A stretch of DNA of 7,091 bases from Chloroflexota bacterium (GCA_016200675.1 JACQEH010000175.1:1-7091); one strand, 5' to 3'. Shown: positions 1 through 6,686, counted from the stretch's first letter. The notes: generated by a model not told the origin, from the letters alone. Program-made: numbers and translations.

Positions 1-1068
1 GCGGCCGGGACCTCGATCGCGGTCCTCGCCGAGGGCGAGGTCGGGCGCATCGCCGAGGTCGCGAGGGCGACGTCGCCGGCGCTCGTCATCATCGATTCGA
101 TCCAGACGATCACGGTCGAGGAGCTGGACGGCCCGGCCGGTAGCGTCGGCCAGGTCCGTGAGTCGGCCCTCCGGCTGATGGAGCTGGCCAAGGGCGAGGG
201 AATCGCGGTCATCCTCGTGGGTCACGTCACGAAGGACGGCTCGATCGCCGGTCCCAAGACCCTCGAGCACCTCGTCGACGCGGTCCTGGAGCTCGGCGGC
301 GAGCGGTCGGGCACGCTGCGCCTGCTCCGGGCCTCGAAGAACCGCTTCGGCTCGACCGAGGAGATCGGCGTCTTCGAGCTCGGCGAGCACGGCCTCGCGG
401 AGGTGGCGGACCCGGCCCGGGCGTTCCTCGTCGAGCACGCCCGGCCGGCGTCGGGCAGCGTCGTTGCGGCGACGATGGAAGGGAGCCGGCCGCTCCTCGT
501 CGAGGTCCAGGCGCTCGTGGCGCCGGCGGGCTACGGGACCCCGGCGCGCCGGACGTCGGGGATCGACGCCAACCGGCTCGCCCTGATCGTGGCGGTGCTG
601 GGCCGGCGGGCCGGCCTGAGCCTGGCGACGCAGGACATCTACGCCAACCTGGCGGGCGGCCTCGAGGTCGCCGAGCCGGGTCTCGACCTGCCGCTCGCGA
701 TCGCCCTCGCCAGCTCGTCGCGCGACCGGCCCGTGAAAGCCGGCCTGGTCGCGGTCGGGGAGGTCGGCCTCCTGGGCGAGCTTCGATCGGTGGCCGGGAT
801 CGAGCGTCGCCTTCGAGAGGCGGCCCGGCTCGGGTTCAGCGAGGCCGTGGTCCCGTCCACCGGGCGATCGCGACCGGCCCACATCCCGGCCATGACCGTG
901 CATGCCGTGGCGACCGTCCGCGAAGCGATTGAGGTGGCGCTCGGCGATGGGTCCCCGGAGCCGGTTCGTCCGTCCCGCGCCGGGAGCTCCCGCGGAGCCG
1001 CCGACCTTGCTCCGCGATCGCCCCGCCCGGCGTCGGCGGGGCACGGGCAGCGGGGCATCGAGGGGTGA
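1..1068 (+). CDS. radA: DNA repair protein RadA (Sms), 5' end missing
   Basis: The frame is open from base 1, so the gene starts upstream; 355 C-terminal residues are present. RadA is a RecA-like ATPase, and in studied bacteria it promotes branch migration in recombination and repair. The zinc finger and Walker A motif would lie upstream. Visible parts are a Walker B-like segment ALVIIDSIQTI (about residues 27-37), then GSVGQVRE, VGHVTKDG and AGPKTLEH. The RadA-specific KNRFG motif is at bases 337-351. The Lon-protease-like C-terminal domain follows, with SRPLLVEVQALV, NRLALIVAVL, YANLAGGL, DLPLAIALASS and GEVGLLGELR. After the domain there is an unusual tail of about 40 residues rich in Ser, Pro, Arg and Gly, with looser third-position GC than the rest. 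The stop is TGA at 1066-1068, and the next gene starts 25 bases later. Identification is firm; function is taken from the family. Confidence 0.97.
   Translation, partial: AAGTSIAVLAEGEVGRIAEVARATSPALVIIDSIQTITVEELDGPAGSVGQVRESALRLMELAKGEGIAVILVGHVTKDGSIAGPKTLEHLVDAVLELGGERSGTLRLLRASKNRFGSTEEIGVFELGEHGLAEVADPARAFLVEHARPASGSVVAATMEGSRPLLVEVQALVAPAGYGTPARRTSGIDANRLALIVAVLGRRAGLSLATQDIYANLAGGLEVAEPGLDLPLAIALASSSRDRPVKAGLVAVGEVGLLGELRSVAGIERRLREAARLGFSEAVVPSTGRSRPAHIPAMTVHAVATVREAIEVALGDGSPEPVRPSRAGSSRGAADLAPRSPRPASAGHGQRGIEG
1021..1041 (+). other. GC-rich inverted repeat at the 3' end of radA
   Basis: CCCCGCC (1021-1027) and GGCGGGG (1035-1041) form a perfect 7-bp stem with a 7-base loop. It lies inside the radA tail, 25 bases before the stop codon and about 50 bases before the next start. 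No T run follows, so it is not a typical intrinsic terminator. It could be an mRNA structure between radA and the next gene, or chance in GC-rich DNA. Confidence 0.3.
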
Positions 1069-1093
1069 GGGCGGATGCTAGGCTGAACCTCCC

Positions 1094-2149
1094 GTGATTC
1101 GCTCGATTCGTGTCCTCGGCGCCGCCCTCGGCGGGCTCATCGGCATCGTCGTCCTGACATCCGATCCGGGCCTCTTCAGCCAGGTACCGGGCGCGGGCGC
1201 GGTGATCGTCGGCTGGATCGCGGCCTGGGCCGTCCTCGGGTTCTCGCTCCTGCCGTACCTGACCATCGTCCCGGCCTCGCGGCTCGTCCGCGGCGTCCAG
1301 GAGATGTCGACCGCGGAGTTCGTGACGGCGGTCGTCGGCCTCCTGCTGGGCCTCCTCATGGGCCTCCTCCTGGGGTCGCCCCTGTCGGCCTTCGATCCAC
1401 CGCTCGGGACCTGGCTGCCGGTGGGCGTGTCGGTCTTCCTCGGCCTCGGCATGGTCGGCCTGACGGTCGCCAAGCGGGCGGACCTTCTGCTGGCCGCGGA
1501 GGCGATCGGCCTCGTCCATCGCCCTGACGCGGAAGCGGCCGGGCGCAACGGCGACCCCCACATCCTCGTCGACAGCAGCGCCATCATCGACGGCCGCATC
1601 GCCGAGATCGTCGAGTCGGGCTTCCTCTTCGGTACGCTCGTGGTCCCCCGGTTCGTGCTCGACGAGGTCCAGAAGATCGCCGACAGCCCCGATACGCTCC
1701 GCCGCAACCGGGGCCGCCGGGGCCTCGAGATCCTGACCCGGATGCAGAAGGACTCGCCGACGCCGGTCGTCATCGTCGAGGATGACGCGCCCGAGGTGGG
1801 CGAGGTGGACGCGAAGCTTGTGGCCCTGGCCAAGCGCTTCAGCCGGGCGGTCCTGACCAACGACTTCAACCTCAATCGCGTCGCCGAGCTGCAGGGCGTC
1901 CGCGTCCTCAACGTCAACTCTCTGGCCAACGCAGTCAAGCCCGCGTTGCTGCCCGGCGAGGAGCTCCGGGTGCATGTGATCCAGGCGGGCAAGGAGGCCG
2001 GCCAGGGCGTCGGCTTCCTCGACGACGGGACGATGATCGTCGTCGAGGGCGGGTCGAGGTTCATGGACGCCGAGGTCGACGTCGCGGTCACCCGCGTGCT
2101 CCAGACCGTCGCCGGGCGCATCGTCTTCGCCCAGCCGCGCCACGACTGA
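1094..2149 (+). CDS. Membrane-anchored PIN-TRAM domain protein (YacL family)
   Basis: 351 residues starting with GTG. An in-frame TAG at 1079-1081 leaves GTG 1094 as the first usable start; no good Shine-Dalgarno precedes it. The N-terminus has about four hydrophobic segments (roughly residues 8-22, 35-59, 76-94 and 107-125). A PIN nuclease-like domain follows at about 157-280, with acidic residues at D160 and D166 (VDSSAIIDGR), E191 (LDEVQ), D239 (EVDAKL) and D257 (TNDFNLN). These match the metal-binding set expected of an active PIN ribonuclease. A TRAM domain, a small RNA-binding beta-barrel, covers about 285-345 (LLPGEELRVHVIQAGKE, GVGFLDDGTMIVVEGG). The arrangement is that of B. subtilis YacL, which also sits between radA/disA and ispD. 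The cellular substrate is not known to me; a membrane-associated RNase role is inferred from the domains. Confidence 0.93.
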   Translation: MIRSIRVLGAALGGLIGIVVLTSDPGLFSQVPGAGAVIVGWIAAWAVLGFSLLPYLTIVPASRLVRGVQEMSTAEFVTAVVGLLLGLLMGLLLGSPLSAFDPPLGTWLPVGVSVFLGLGMVGLTVAKRADLLLAAEAIGLVHRPDAEAAGRNGDPHILVDSSAIIDGRIAEIVESGFLFGTLVVPRFVLDEVQKIADSPDTLRRNRGRRGLEILTRMQKDSPTPVVIVEDDAPEVGEVDAKLVALAKRFSRAVLTNDFNLNRVAELQGVRVLNVNSLANAVKPALLPGEELRVHVIQAGKEAGQGVGFLDDGTMIVVEGGSRFMDAEVDVAVTRVLQTVAGRIVFAQPRHD

Positions 2150-2156
2150 GCCGCCG

Positions 2157-3434
2157 ATGGCCGGCCGACCGGCGGCGCCGTCGAGATCCGGGCACCTCGC
2201 CGTCGACGCCATCGTCGTGGCCGCCGGCGACTCGCGCCGGATGGAAGGCATCGACAAGCGGCTCGCCCTGATCGGCGGACGGCCGCTCCTCGTCCGGACC
2301 CTGGAGGCCATCGCGGCTGCTGCGGCCGTCGAGCGGATCGTCCTGGTCATGGGTCCCGGCGCCGCCCTCGAGGCGATCCGGGCAGCCCTGCCCGACGCCG
2401 TCGTCGCGGTCGTCCCGGGCGGCGACCATCGCGGCGCGTCGGTCGCGGCCGGCCTGGCCGCCCTCGCGACCCTCGACGGGAGTGCCGCCGACCCGGAGCG
2501 CGTCGTCCTGGTCCACGACGGCGCCCGGCCGCTCGTGCCGGCCGCGGTCGTCGCGGCGGTCGCCCGGGCGGCGGCGGATTTCGGAGCGGCGGTCCCGGTG
2601 GTGCCCGTCGCCGACACCGTCCGTCGGGCGGCCCCTGCCGGGGACGACCTGGGACCCATCGTCGAGCGCGACGGCCTCCTCGCCGCCCAGACGCCGCAGG
2701 GCGCGCGGGCCGGCCTCCTGCGGGCAGCCTTCCGGCGCTTCCCCCCGGACGGCACCGAGCGGTTCACCGATGAGGCTGCCCTGCTGATGGCCTGTACAAT
2801 CCGCGTCCACCCCGTCCCCGGAGACCCTGTGAACCTGAAGGTCACGCTGCCCGCCGATCTCGCGCGCGCCGATGCGATTTTCTCCGCGCGCCTCGAGCAG
2901 CGGACGGGCTTCGGGAGCGACTCGCACCCCTTCGGCCCCGGCGATCCCCTGCACCTCGGCGGCATCGCCATCGCCGGCGCGCCGCGGCTCCATGGGCACT
3001 CCGACGGCGACGTCGCGCTTCATGCCATCGCCGACGCCCTCCTCGGCGCGGCGGCGCTCGGGGACCTCGGCCGGCTGTTCCCCGCGGACGCACGCACGCC
3101 GCGGGGCATCGCCGGCCCCGAGCTCCTGGCGCGCGTCGTCGCACGGCTCGCGGAGGCGGGTTGGCGGCCCCGCTCGGTGGACCTGACGATCACGGGCGCG
3201 CGGCCCCGACTGGCCGCCCACCTCGACGCGATGCGCGACGCGATCGCGGGGCTCCTGCACGTTCCGAGCTCGGCAGTCGGTGTCAAGGCGTCCAGCGGCA
3301 ACCTCGAGGGCGCGGCCTGCGCCGGGCGGGTCATCGAGGCCGCGGCCACCGTGACGATCGAGGGCGAGGCGCGTCCGCACGCGTCGGCGAGCGCTGGACG
3401 GAGTCCCGCCACGGGCTCCGGGAGTCCGTCCTGA
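2157..3434 (+). CDS. ispDF: Bifunctional IspD-IspF (MEP cytidylyltransferase / MEcPP synthase)
   Basis: 425 residues fusing two enzymes of the MEP isoprenoid pathway. IspD transfers CMP from CTP to methylerythritol phosphate; IspF cyclises the later CDP-ME 2-phosphate to MEcPP. IspD spans about residues 14-243: the CTP loop AAGDSRRM with R28 and K34, VHDGARP (D121, R124), DTVRRA, R171 in VERDGLL, AAQTPQG, FTDEAALL and NLKVT (K228). IspF spans about 248-403: GSDSHPF (D255, H257) and H289 in HSDGDVALHAIADALLGA, with the normal 32-residue spacing of the metal ligands, then GDLGRLFP and TITGARPRL. The KASSGNLEG region departs from the usual KATTTEKLG pattern (see findings). A Ser/Ala/Gly tail of about 22 residues follows. 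ATG is 7 bases after the preceding stop with no clear ribosome site, suggesting translational coupling. The stop TGA (3432-3434) overlaps the cysS ATG by one base. Confidence 0.95.
   Translation: MAGRPAAPSRSGHLAVDAIVVAAGDSRRMEGIDKRLALIGGRPLLVRTLEAIAAAAAVERIVLVMGPGAALEAIRAALPDAVVAVVPGGDHRGASVAAGLAALATLDGSAADPERVVLVHDGARPLVPAAVVAAVARAAADFGAAVPVVPVADTVRRAAPAGDDLGPIVERDGLLAAQTPQGARAGLLRAAFRRFPPDGTERFTDEAALLMACTIRVHPVPGDPVNLKVTLPADLARADAIFSARLEQRTGFGSDSHPFGPGDPLHLGGIAIAGAPRLHGHSDGDVALHAIADALLGAAALGDLGRLFPADARTPRGIAGPELLARVVARLAEAGWRPRSVDLTITGARPRLAAHLDAMRDAIAGLLHVPSSAVGVKASSGNLEGAACAGRVIEAAATVTIEGEARPHASASAGRSPATGSGSPS
3420..3424 (+). promoter_or_regulatory. Ribosome binding site for cysS
   Basis: GGGAG lies 9 bases before ATG 3434. 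It supports this start over ATG 3161, which would add 91 unrelated Arg/Gly-rich residues read inside ispF in a different frame. Confidence 0.55.
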
Positions 3435-4840
3435 TGGCCGTCCGTCTCCAGGACACGCTGACCGGCGAGACGCGCCCGCTCGAGCCGCTCGAGCCCGGCC
3501 ACGTCCGCATCTACAGCTGCGGGCCGACGGTCTACGGGCCGGCCCACGTCGGGAACTTCCGGTCCTTCCTCTTCGCCGACCTCCTCGTCCGGTACCTGCG
3601 CTACCGCGGCCTCCGGGTGACGTGGGTGATGAACGTCACCGACATCGACGACAAGATCATCAAGCGGGCCCAGGAGGCGGACGAGACCATCGAGGCGCTC
3701 GGCAACCGCTGGATCGAGCGCTTCCTCGCCGATGCGGCGGCCCTCCGCCTGACGACGCCCGACGTGCTGCCGCGGGCGACCCGCCACATCGACGAGATCG
3801 TGGGCCTCATCGAGCGCCTCGAGGCCGGCGGCCATGCCTACCGGACGCCGGACGGCTCGGTCTTCTTCCGGATCAGCAGCTGGCCGGCCTACGGGCGCCT
3901 CGCCCGCCTCGACCCGACCCAGCTGCGGGTGGGGGAGCGGGTCGAGTCCGACGAGTACGGCAAGGACGATGTCCGCGACTTCGCCCTCTGGAAGGGCGCC
4001 AAGCCCGGCGAGCCGAGCTGGGACACGGCCCTCGGCCGGGGCCGGCCGGGCTGGCACATCGAGTGCTCGGCGATGAGCATGCGCCACCTTGGGCCGAGCT
4101 TCGACATCCACACCGGGGGCGTCGACCTCGTCTTCCCGCACCACGAGGACGAGATCGCCCAGAGCGAGGCCGCCACTGGGGCACCGTTCGTCCGGACATG
4201 GCTCCACTGCGCCCATCTCCGACTCGGTGGCGAGAAGATGGCCAAATCCACCGGCAACATCGCCCGGGTCGTGGACCTCCTCGAGGCCGGCGTCTCGCCG
4301 CGGGCCCTGCGCTACGCCCTGCTGGCGGTCCACTACCGGCAGGGGCTCGACTACACCGAGACGGCGCTGGCCGCGGCAGGGGCCGCGATCGACCGGCTCG
4401 ATGCCTTCGTGGCGGCCCTCGACCTCTATCGCCAGGACGTCGCCGACGATCCGGAGGTCGCGACGGTCCTGCGCGCCTCGCGCAACGCCTTCGAGGCCGC
4501 CCTCGACGACGACCTCAACATCTCGGCCGCACTCGCGTCGGTCTTCGAGCTGGTCCGGGACGTCAACCGGCGGATCGACGCCCGCTCGATCTCCACCGCG
4601 GACGCCCGATCGATCCTGGCTGCCGTCCGCGACCTGGACAGGGTCCTGGGCCTCCTCCCGGATGGCGGCGTTGACCTCGACCCCCGCGTCGCCGTCCTCC
4701 TCGACGACCGCGCGGCCGCACGGGCGGCGCGGGACTGGTCGCGCTCGGACGCGCTTCGGGACGAGCTGCTCGGCCTCGGCGTTGCCGTCGAGGACACCCG
4801 GGATGGCCAGCGCTGGCGTCGCGCCGAGTCGCAGGCATGA
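3434..4840 (+). CDS. cysS: Cysteinyl-tRNA synthetase
   Basis: 468 residues, close to the usual CysS length of about 460. This class I enzyme joins cysteine to tRNA-Cys in the cytoplasm. The zinc site that recognises the cysteine thiol is complete: C29 (YSCGPTVYGP), C211 (HIECSAMS), H236 and E240 (FPHHEDEIAQSEA), spaced almost as in E. coli (C28, C209, H234, E238). The HIGH-type signature is HVGN (38-41) and the KMSKS-type loop is KMAKS (268-272) followed by TGN. NVTDIDDKIIKRA (67-79) is typical of CysS. A DALR/anticodon-binding region follows, ending in the family-typical RDWSRSDALRDELLGLGV and EDTRDGQRWRR. The full C-terminal domain argues against MshC, the shorter mycothiol ligase related to CysS. 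The start overlaps the ispDF stop (TGATG) and the end overlaps the rlmB start (ATGA), so the three are probably translated from one mRNA. Confidence 0.97.
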   Translation: MAVRLQDTLTGETRPLEPLEPGHVRIYSCGPTVYGPAHVGNFRSFLFADLLVRYLRYRGLRVTWVMNVTDIDDKIIKRAQEADETIEALGNRWIERFLADAAALRLTTPDVLPRATRHIDEIVGLIERLEAGGHAYRTPDGSVFFRISSWPAYGRLARLDPTQLRVGERVESDEYGKDDVRDFALWKGAKPGEPSWDTALGRGRPGWHIECSAMSMRHLGPSFDIHTGGVDLVFPHHEDEIAQSEAATGAPFVRTWLHCAHLRLGGEKMAKSTGNIARVVDLLEAGVSPRALRYALLAVHYRQGLDYTETALAAAGAAIDRLDAFVAALDLYRQDVADDPEVATVLRASRNAFEAALDDDLNISAALASVFELVRDVNRRIDARSISTADARSILAAVRDLDRVLGLLPDGGVDLDPRVAVLLDDRAAARAARDWSRSDALRDELLGLGVAVEDTRDGQRWRRAESQA

Positions 4841-6645
4841 GTCCCAAGCCGCGACCCGACCGACCCGACCGGCGAGGCAGCCACCAGCGTCCTGCCGGTG
4901 GCCGTCCGAGAGGCGGTCCCGGGGCCGGCGGTGGCCCGAGGGATCGCCCCGGCCCGGCCGGTCCGCCCGGTTTCGGCGCGCAGCGGCGCCAGGGGCCCGG
5001 CGCCTTCCGGCCCGCCGCCGGACCGAGGCCGCGGCCCGCCGGACCCGGCGAAGGTCTCCATGGGGGCGGCACGCACCCCGCCGGCAATGCCTCGGAGCAC
5101 CCACGCCCGTTCCGGCCCCGTCCGGCCGGCCCTGGGCCCGGCGGCTCCCAGGGGCCCCGAGCGGGAGGAGGGCCGCGCTTCGGTTCCGGGGCGGACTCGG
5201 GCCGCCGGCCGCCGCCGTGGGCCGTCGGCGGCGAGCCCTGGCGACCACCTTCGGCTCCCGGGCGCGGGCGCCCGAATCCCGCCGACGCCGGCCCGGCCGA
5301 TCCGGGCGGTCCGCGTCGCTTCGTGCGCCGGTTCGAGCAGGACGACGCCCGCGTCGGACCCGGCGCGGATCGAGGTGCGGGCTCCCGCCGCGACGGGGAG
5401 GGCCGGCCGGGCCGGCCGCCATACCAGGCATCGCGCCCGCCGTACCAGGCGTCGCGCCCGCAATACCGCGGGGCCAACGTCGCCCCGTGGCAGGCGCAGC
5501 CCCCGGTCTCGTCGGCCGAGACGCTCGAGCCCGGCGTGGAGCTCGTCGCCGGTCGTCGCCCGGTGGAGGAGGCCTTCGCGGCCCGACGGCCGGCCGTCCG
5601 GCTCCTGGTCACGCCCCAGCGCCGCCTCGCCCTGGAGCGGATCGTCCTCCACGCGACGACGCTCCGGATCCCGATCGTGGAGGTCGAAGGCGGGACCCTC
5701 ACGGCGCTCTCGGGGTTCGATGGCCACCAGGGCGTGGCCCTCGTGGTCGCGGCGCGGGTCTTCGCCGGCCTCGACGACATCCTGGCCCGGGCCATCGAGC
5801 GCGGGGAGCCGGCCTTCGTGCTGGTCCTCGACTCCCTCGAGGATCCCCAGAACCTCGGCACGCTGCTCCGGAGCGCCGAGGCGGCCGGCGTCCACGGGGT
5901 GGTCTTCCCGACGGTTCGCCAGGCGCCCCTCAGCCCGGCCGCGATCAAGGCATCGGCGGGGGCCACCGAGCACCTCCTCCTGTGCCCGGTCGACGACCTC
6001 GCGGGCGCCCTGACTGACCTCCACATCCGGGGCCTCCGGATCGTCGGGACGGAGGCCGAGGCCCCCCTGACGGCACGCCAGGCAGACCTCCGCGGACCGA
6101 TCGCCATCGTCATCGGCAGCGAGGGGCACGGCCTCGCCCCGGCGGTCCGCCGCCGCTGCGACCTGATGGTCCGAATCCCCATGCGGGGAGCCATCGGCTC
6201 CCTGAACGCCGCGGTCGCGGGGTCGGTGCTCCTCTTCGAGGCTCTGGGCCAGCGAGACCCCGAGGCTCGTCCCGTCGCGGCCGCCGCGGTCGGCGGAGCG
6301 GGAGCCGGCTCGGCCGCCCCGGACCCGGCCGCCCCGGAATCGGCCGCCCCGGACCCGGCCGCCGCAGGCACCGGGCCTCCTGCGGAAACCGAGGCCGCGG
6401 CCCCGGTGCGGACGACCGCCGTGCGGAAGCCGGCGACCCGGAAGCCGGCGACCCGGAAGACCGGACAGCCGAAGACCTCCGAGCCGAAGACATCCCCCTC
6501 GGGGTCCCGGGCCCGGGCAACGACCACGAAGGCCCGCCGGGCGCCGGCCCCCGGGGTGGCAGTGTCGGAACCGGCGGACGTCGCGATCGACGCCGCGACC
6601 GACGACGGGGGCCTCCTGCCCGGCGCGCCGAAGTCCTCGGCTTGA
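4837..6645 (+). CDS. rlmB: SpoU/TrmH-family rRNA 2'-O-methyltransferase (RlmB-like) with long disordered arms
   Basis: 602 residues, more than twice the usual 240-250. The core (about residues 236-470, bases 5542-6246) has the RlmB substrate-binding domain (ELVAGRRPVEEAF, GHQGVALVV) and a SPOUT knot: motif 1 LDSLEDPQNLGTLLRSAEAAG (331-351; N339, R345), motif 2 IVIGSEGHGL (424-433; E429) and motif 3 IPMRGAIGSLNAAVAGSVLLFEAL (447-470; S455, N457). These residues fit an active SAM-dependent ribose methyltransferase; RlmB modifies G2251 of 23S rRNA in E. coli, and the same target is inferred from synteny with cysS. Residues 1-225 are Gly/Pro/Arg-rich; 478-602 are Ala/Pro-rich, then Lys/Arg/Thr-rich. 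The ATG overlaps the cysS stop as ATGA, which decides the start. A GTG at 5536, just before the core, could give a short form. The core is certain; full translation of the N-terminal arm is likely but not proven. Confidence 0.92.
   Translation: MSPKPRPDRPDRRGSHQRPAGGRPRGGPGAGGGPRDRPGPAGPPGFGAQRRQGPGAFRPAAGPRPRPAGPGEGLHGGGTHPAGNASEHPRPFRPRPAGPGPGGSQGPRAGGGPRFGSGADSGRRPPPWAVGGEPWRPPSAPGRGRPNPADAGPADPGGPRRFVRRFEQDDARVGPGADRGAGSRRDGEGRPGRPPYQASRPPYQASRPQYRGANVAPWQAQPPVSSAETLEPGVELVAGRRPVEEAFAARRPAVRLLVTPQRRLALERIVLHATTLRIPIVEVEGGTLTALSGFDGHQGVALVVAARVFAGLDDILARAIERGEPAFVLVLDSLEDPQNLGTLLRSAEAAGVHGVVFPTVRQAPLSPAAIKASAGATEHLLLCPVDDLAGALTDLHIRGLRIVGTEAEAPLTARQADLRGPIAIVIGSEGHGLAPAVRRRCDLMVRIPMRGAIGSLNAAVAGSVLLFEALGQRDPEARPVAAAAVGGAGAGSAAPDPAAPESAAPDPAAAGTGPPAETEAAAPVRTTAVRKPATRKPATRKTGQPKTSEPKTSPSGSRARATTTKARRAPAPGVAVSEPADVAIDAATDDGGLLPGAPKSSA
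5413..5454. repeat. Two-copy 21-base tandem repeat in the rlmB N-terminal arm
   Basis: Units 5413-5433 and 5434-5454 each encode RPPYQAS and differ only at synonymous third positions. A degenerate third unit (RPQYRGA) follows. They lie at the end of the disordered arm and bring in its few tyrosines. The synonymous drift suggests the peptide repeat is retained rather than newly slipped. Confidence 0.75.
6310..6363. repeat. 24-base direct repeat (30-base period) in the rlmB tail
   Basis: Identical 24-base copies at 6310-6333 and 6340-6363 each encode SAAPDPAA, separated by six bases encoding Pro-Glu. Exact identity at the DNA level points to recent duplication. It makes the Ala/Pro linker between the methyltransferase core and the basic tail. 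Confidence 0.8.
6424..6453. repeat. 15-base tandem repeat in the rlmB basic tail
   Basis: Two exact 15-base units, 6424-6438 and 6439-6453, each encode RKPAT, and a third partial unit (RKT) follows. This is the most basic part of the tail and resembles the Lys/Ala/Pro/Thr repeats of histone H1-like tails, suggesting nucleic acid contact (inference). Confidence 0.8.
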
Positions 6646-6671
6646 CCGTCCTGCGGGGCCCGGCCTATCAT
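6642..6671 (+). promoter_or_regulatory. Sigma70-type promoter for tRNA-Thr - tRNA-Thr - tuf
   Basis: TTGACC (6642-6647) and TATCAT (6666-6671) each match the consensus -35 and -10 boxes in five of six positions, with an 18-base spacer. The -35 box covers the rlmB stop codon TGA (6643-6645). The stretch after the -10 is GC-rich (CGCGGGCG), like the discriminators of stringently controlled stable-RNA promoters. Transcription would start near 6678, about 34 bases before the first tRNA. I see no terminator between rlmB and this promoter, so readthrough from the upstream operon is possible. Confidence 0.75.
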
Positions 6672-6686
6672 TCGCGGGCGCTGAGA

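Noticed and set aside
1021..1041. The radA-end hairpin as an intrinsic terminator
   Set aside because: No T tract follows and it lies within the coding sequence, with the next gene 25 bases after the stop.
3161..3433. An upstream ATG giving cysS 91 extra residues
   Set aside because: The extension lies inside the conserved IspF domain in another frame and is Arg/Gly-rich. ATG 3434 has a GGGAG site and matches the normal CysS N-terminus.
5259..5274. Inverted repeat CGGGCGC-GG-GCGCCCG inside the rlmB arm
   Set aside because: The two-base loop is too short for a good hairpin, and such palindromes are expected in Gly/Pro/Arg-coding GC-rich DNA.
4089..6017. Long + strand frames overlapping cysS and rlmB in other frames
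   Set aside because: They are Ser/Arg/Pro-rich shadows with no domain over the cysS and SPOUT cores. Only over 4841-5480 is the frame choice less clear, which is given as a finding.
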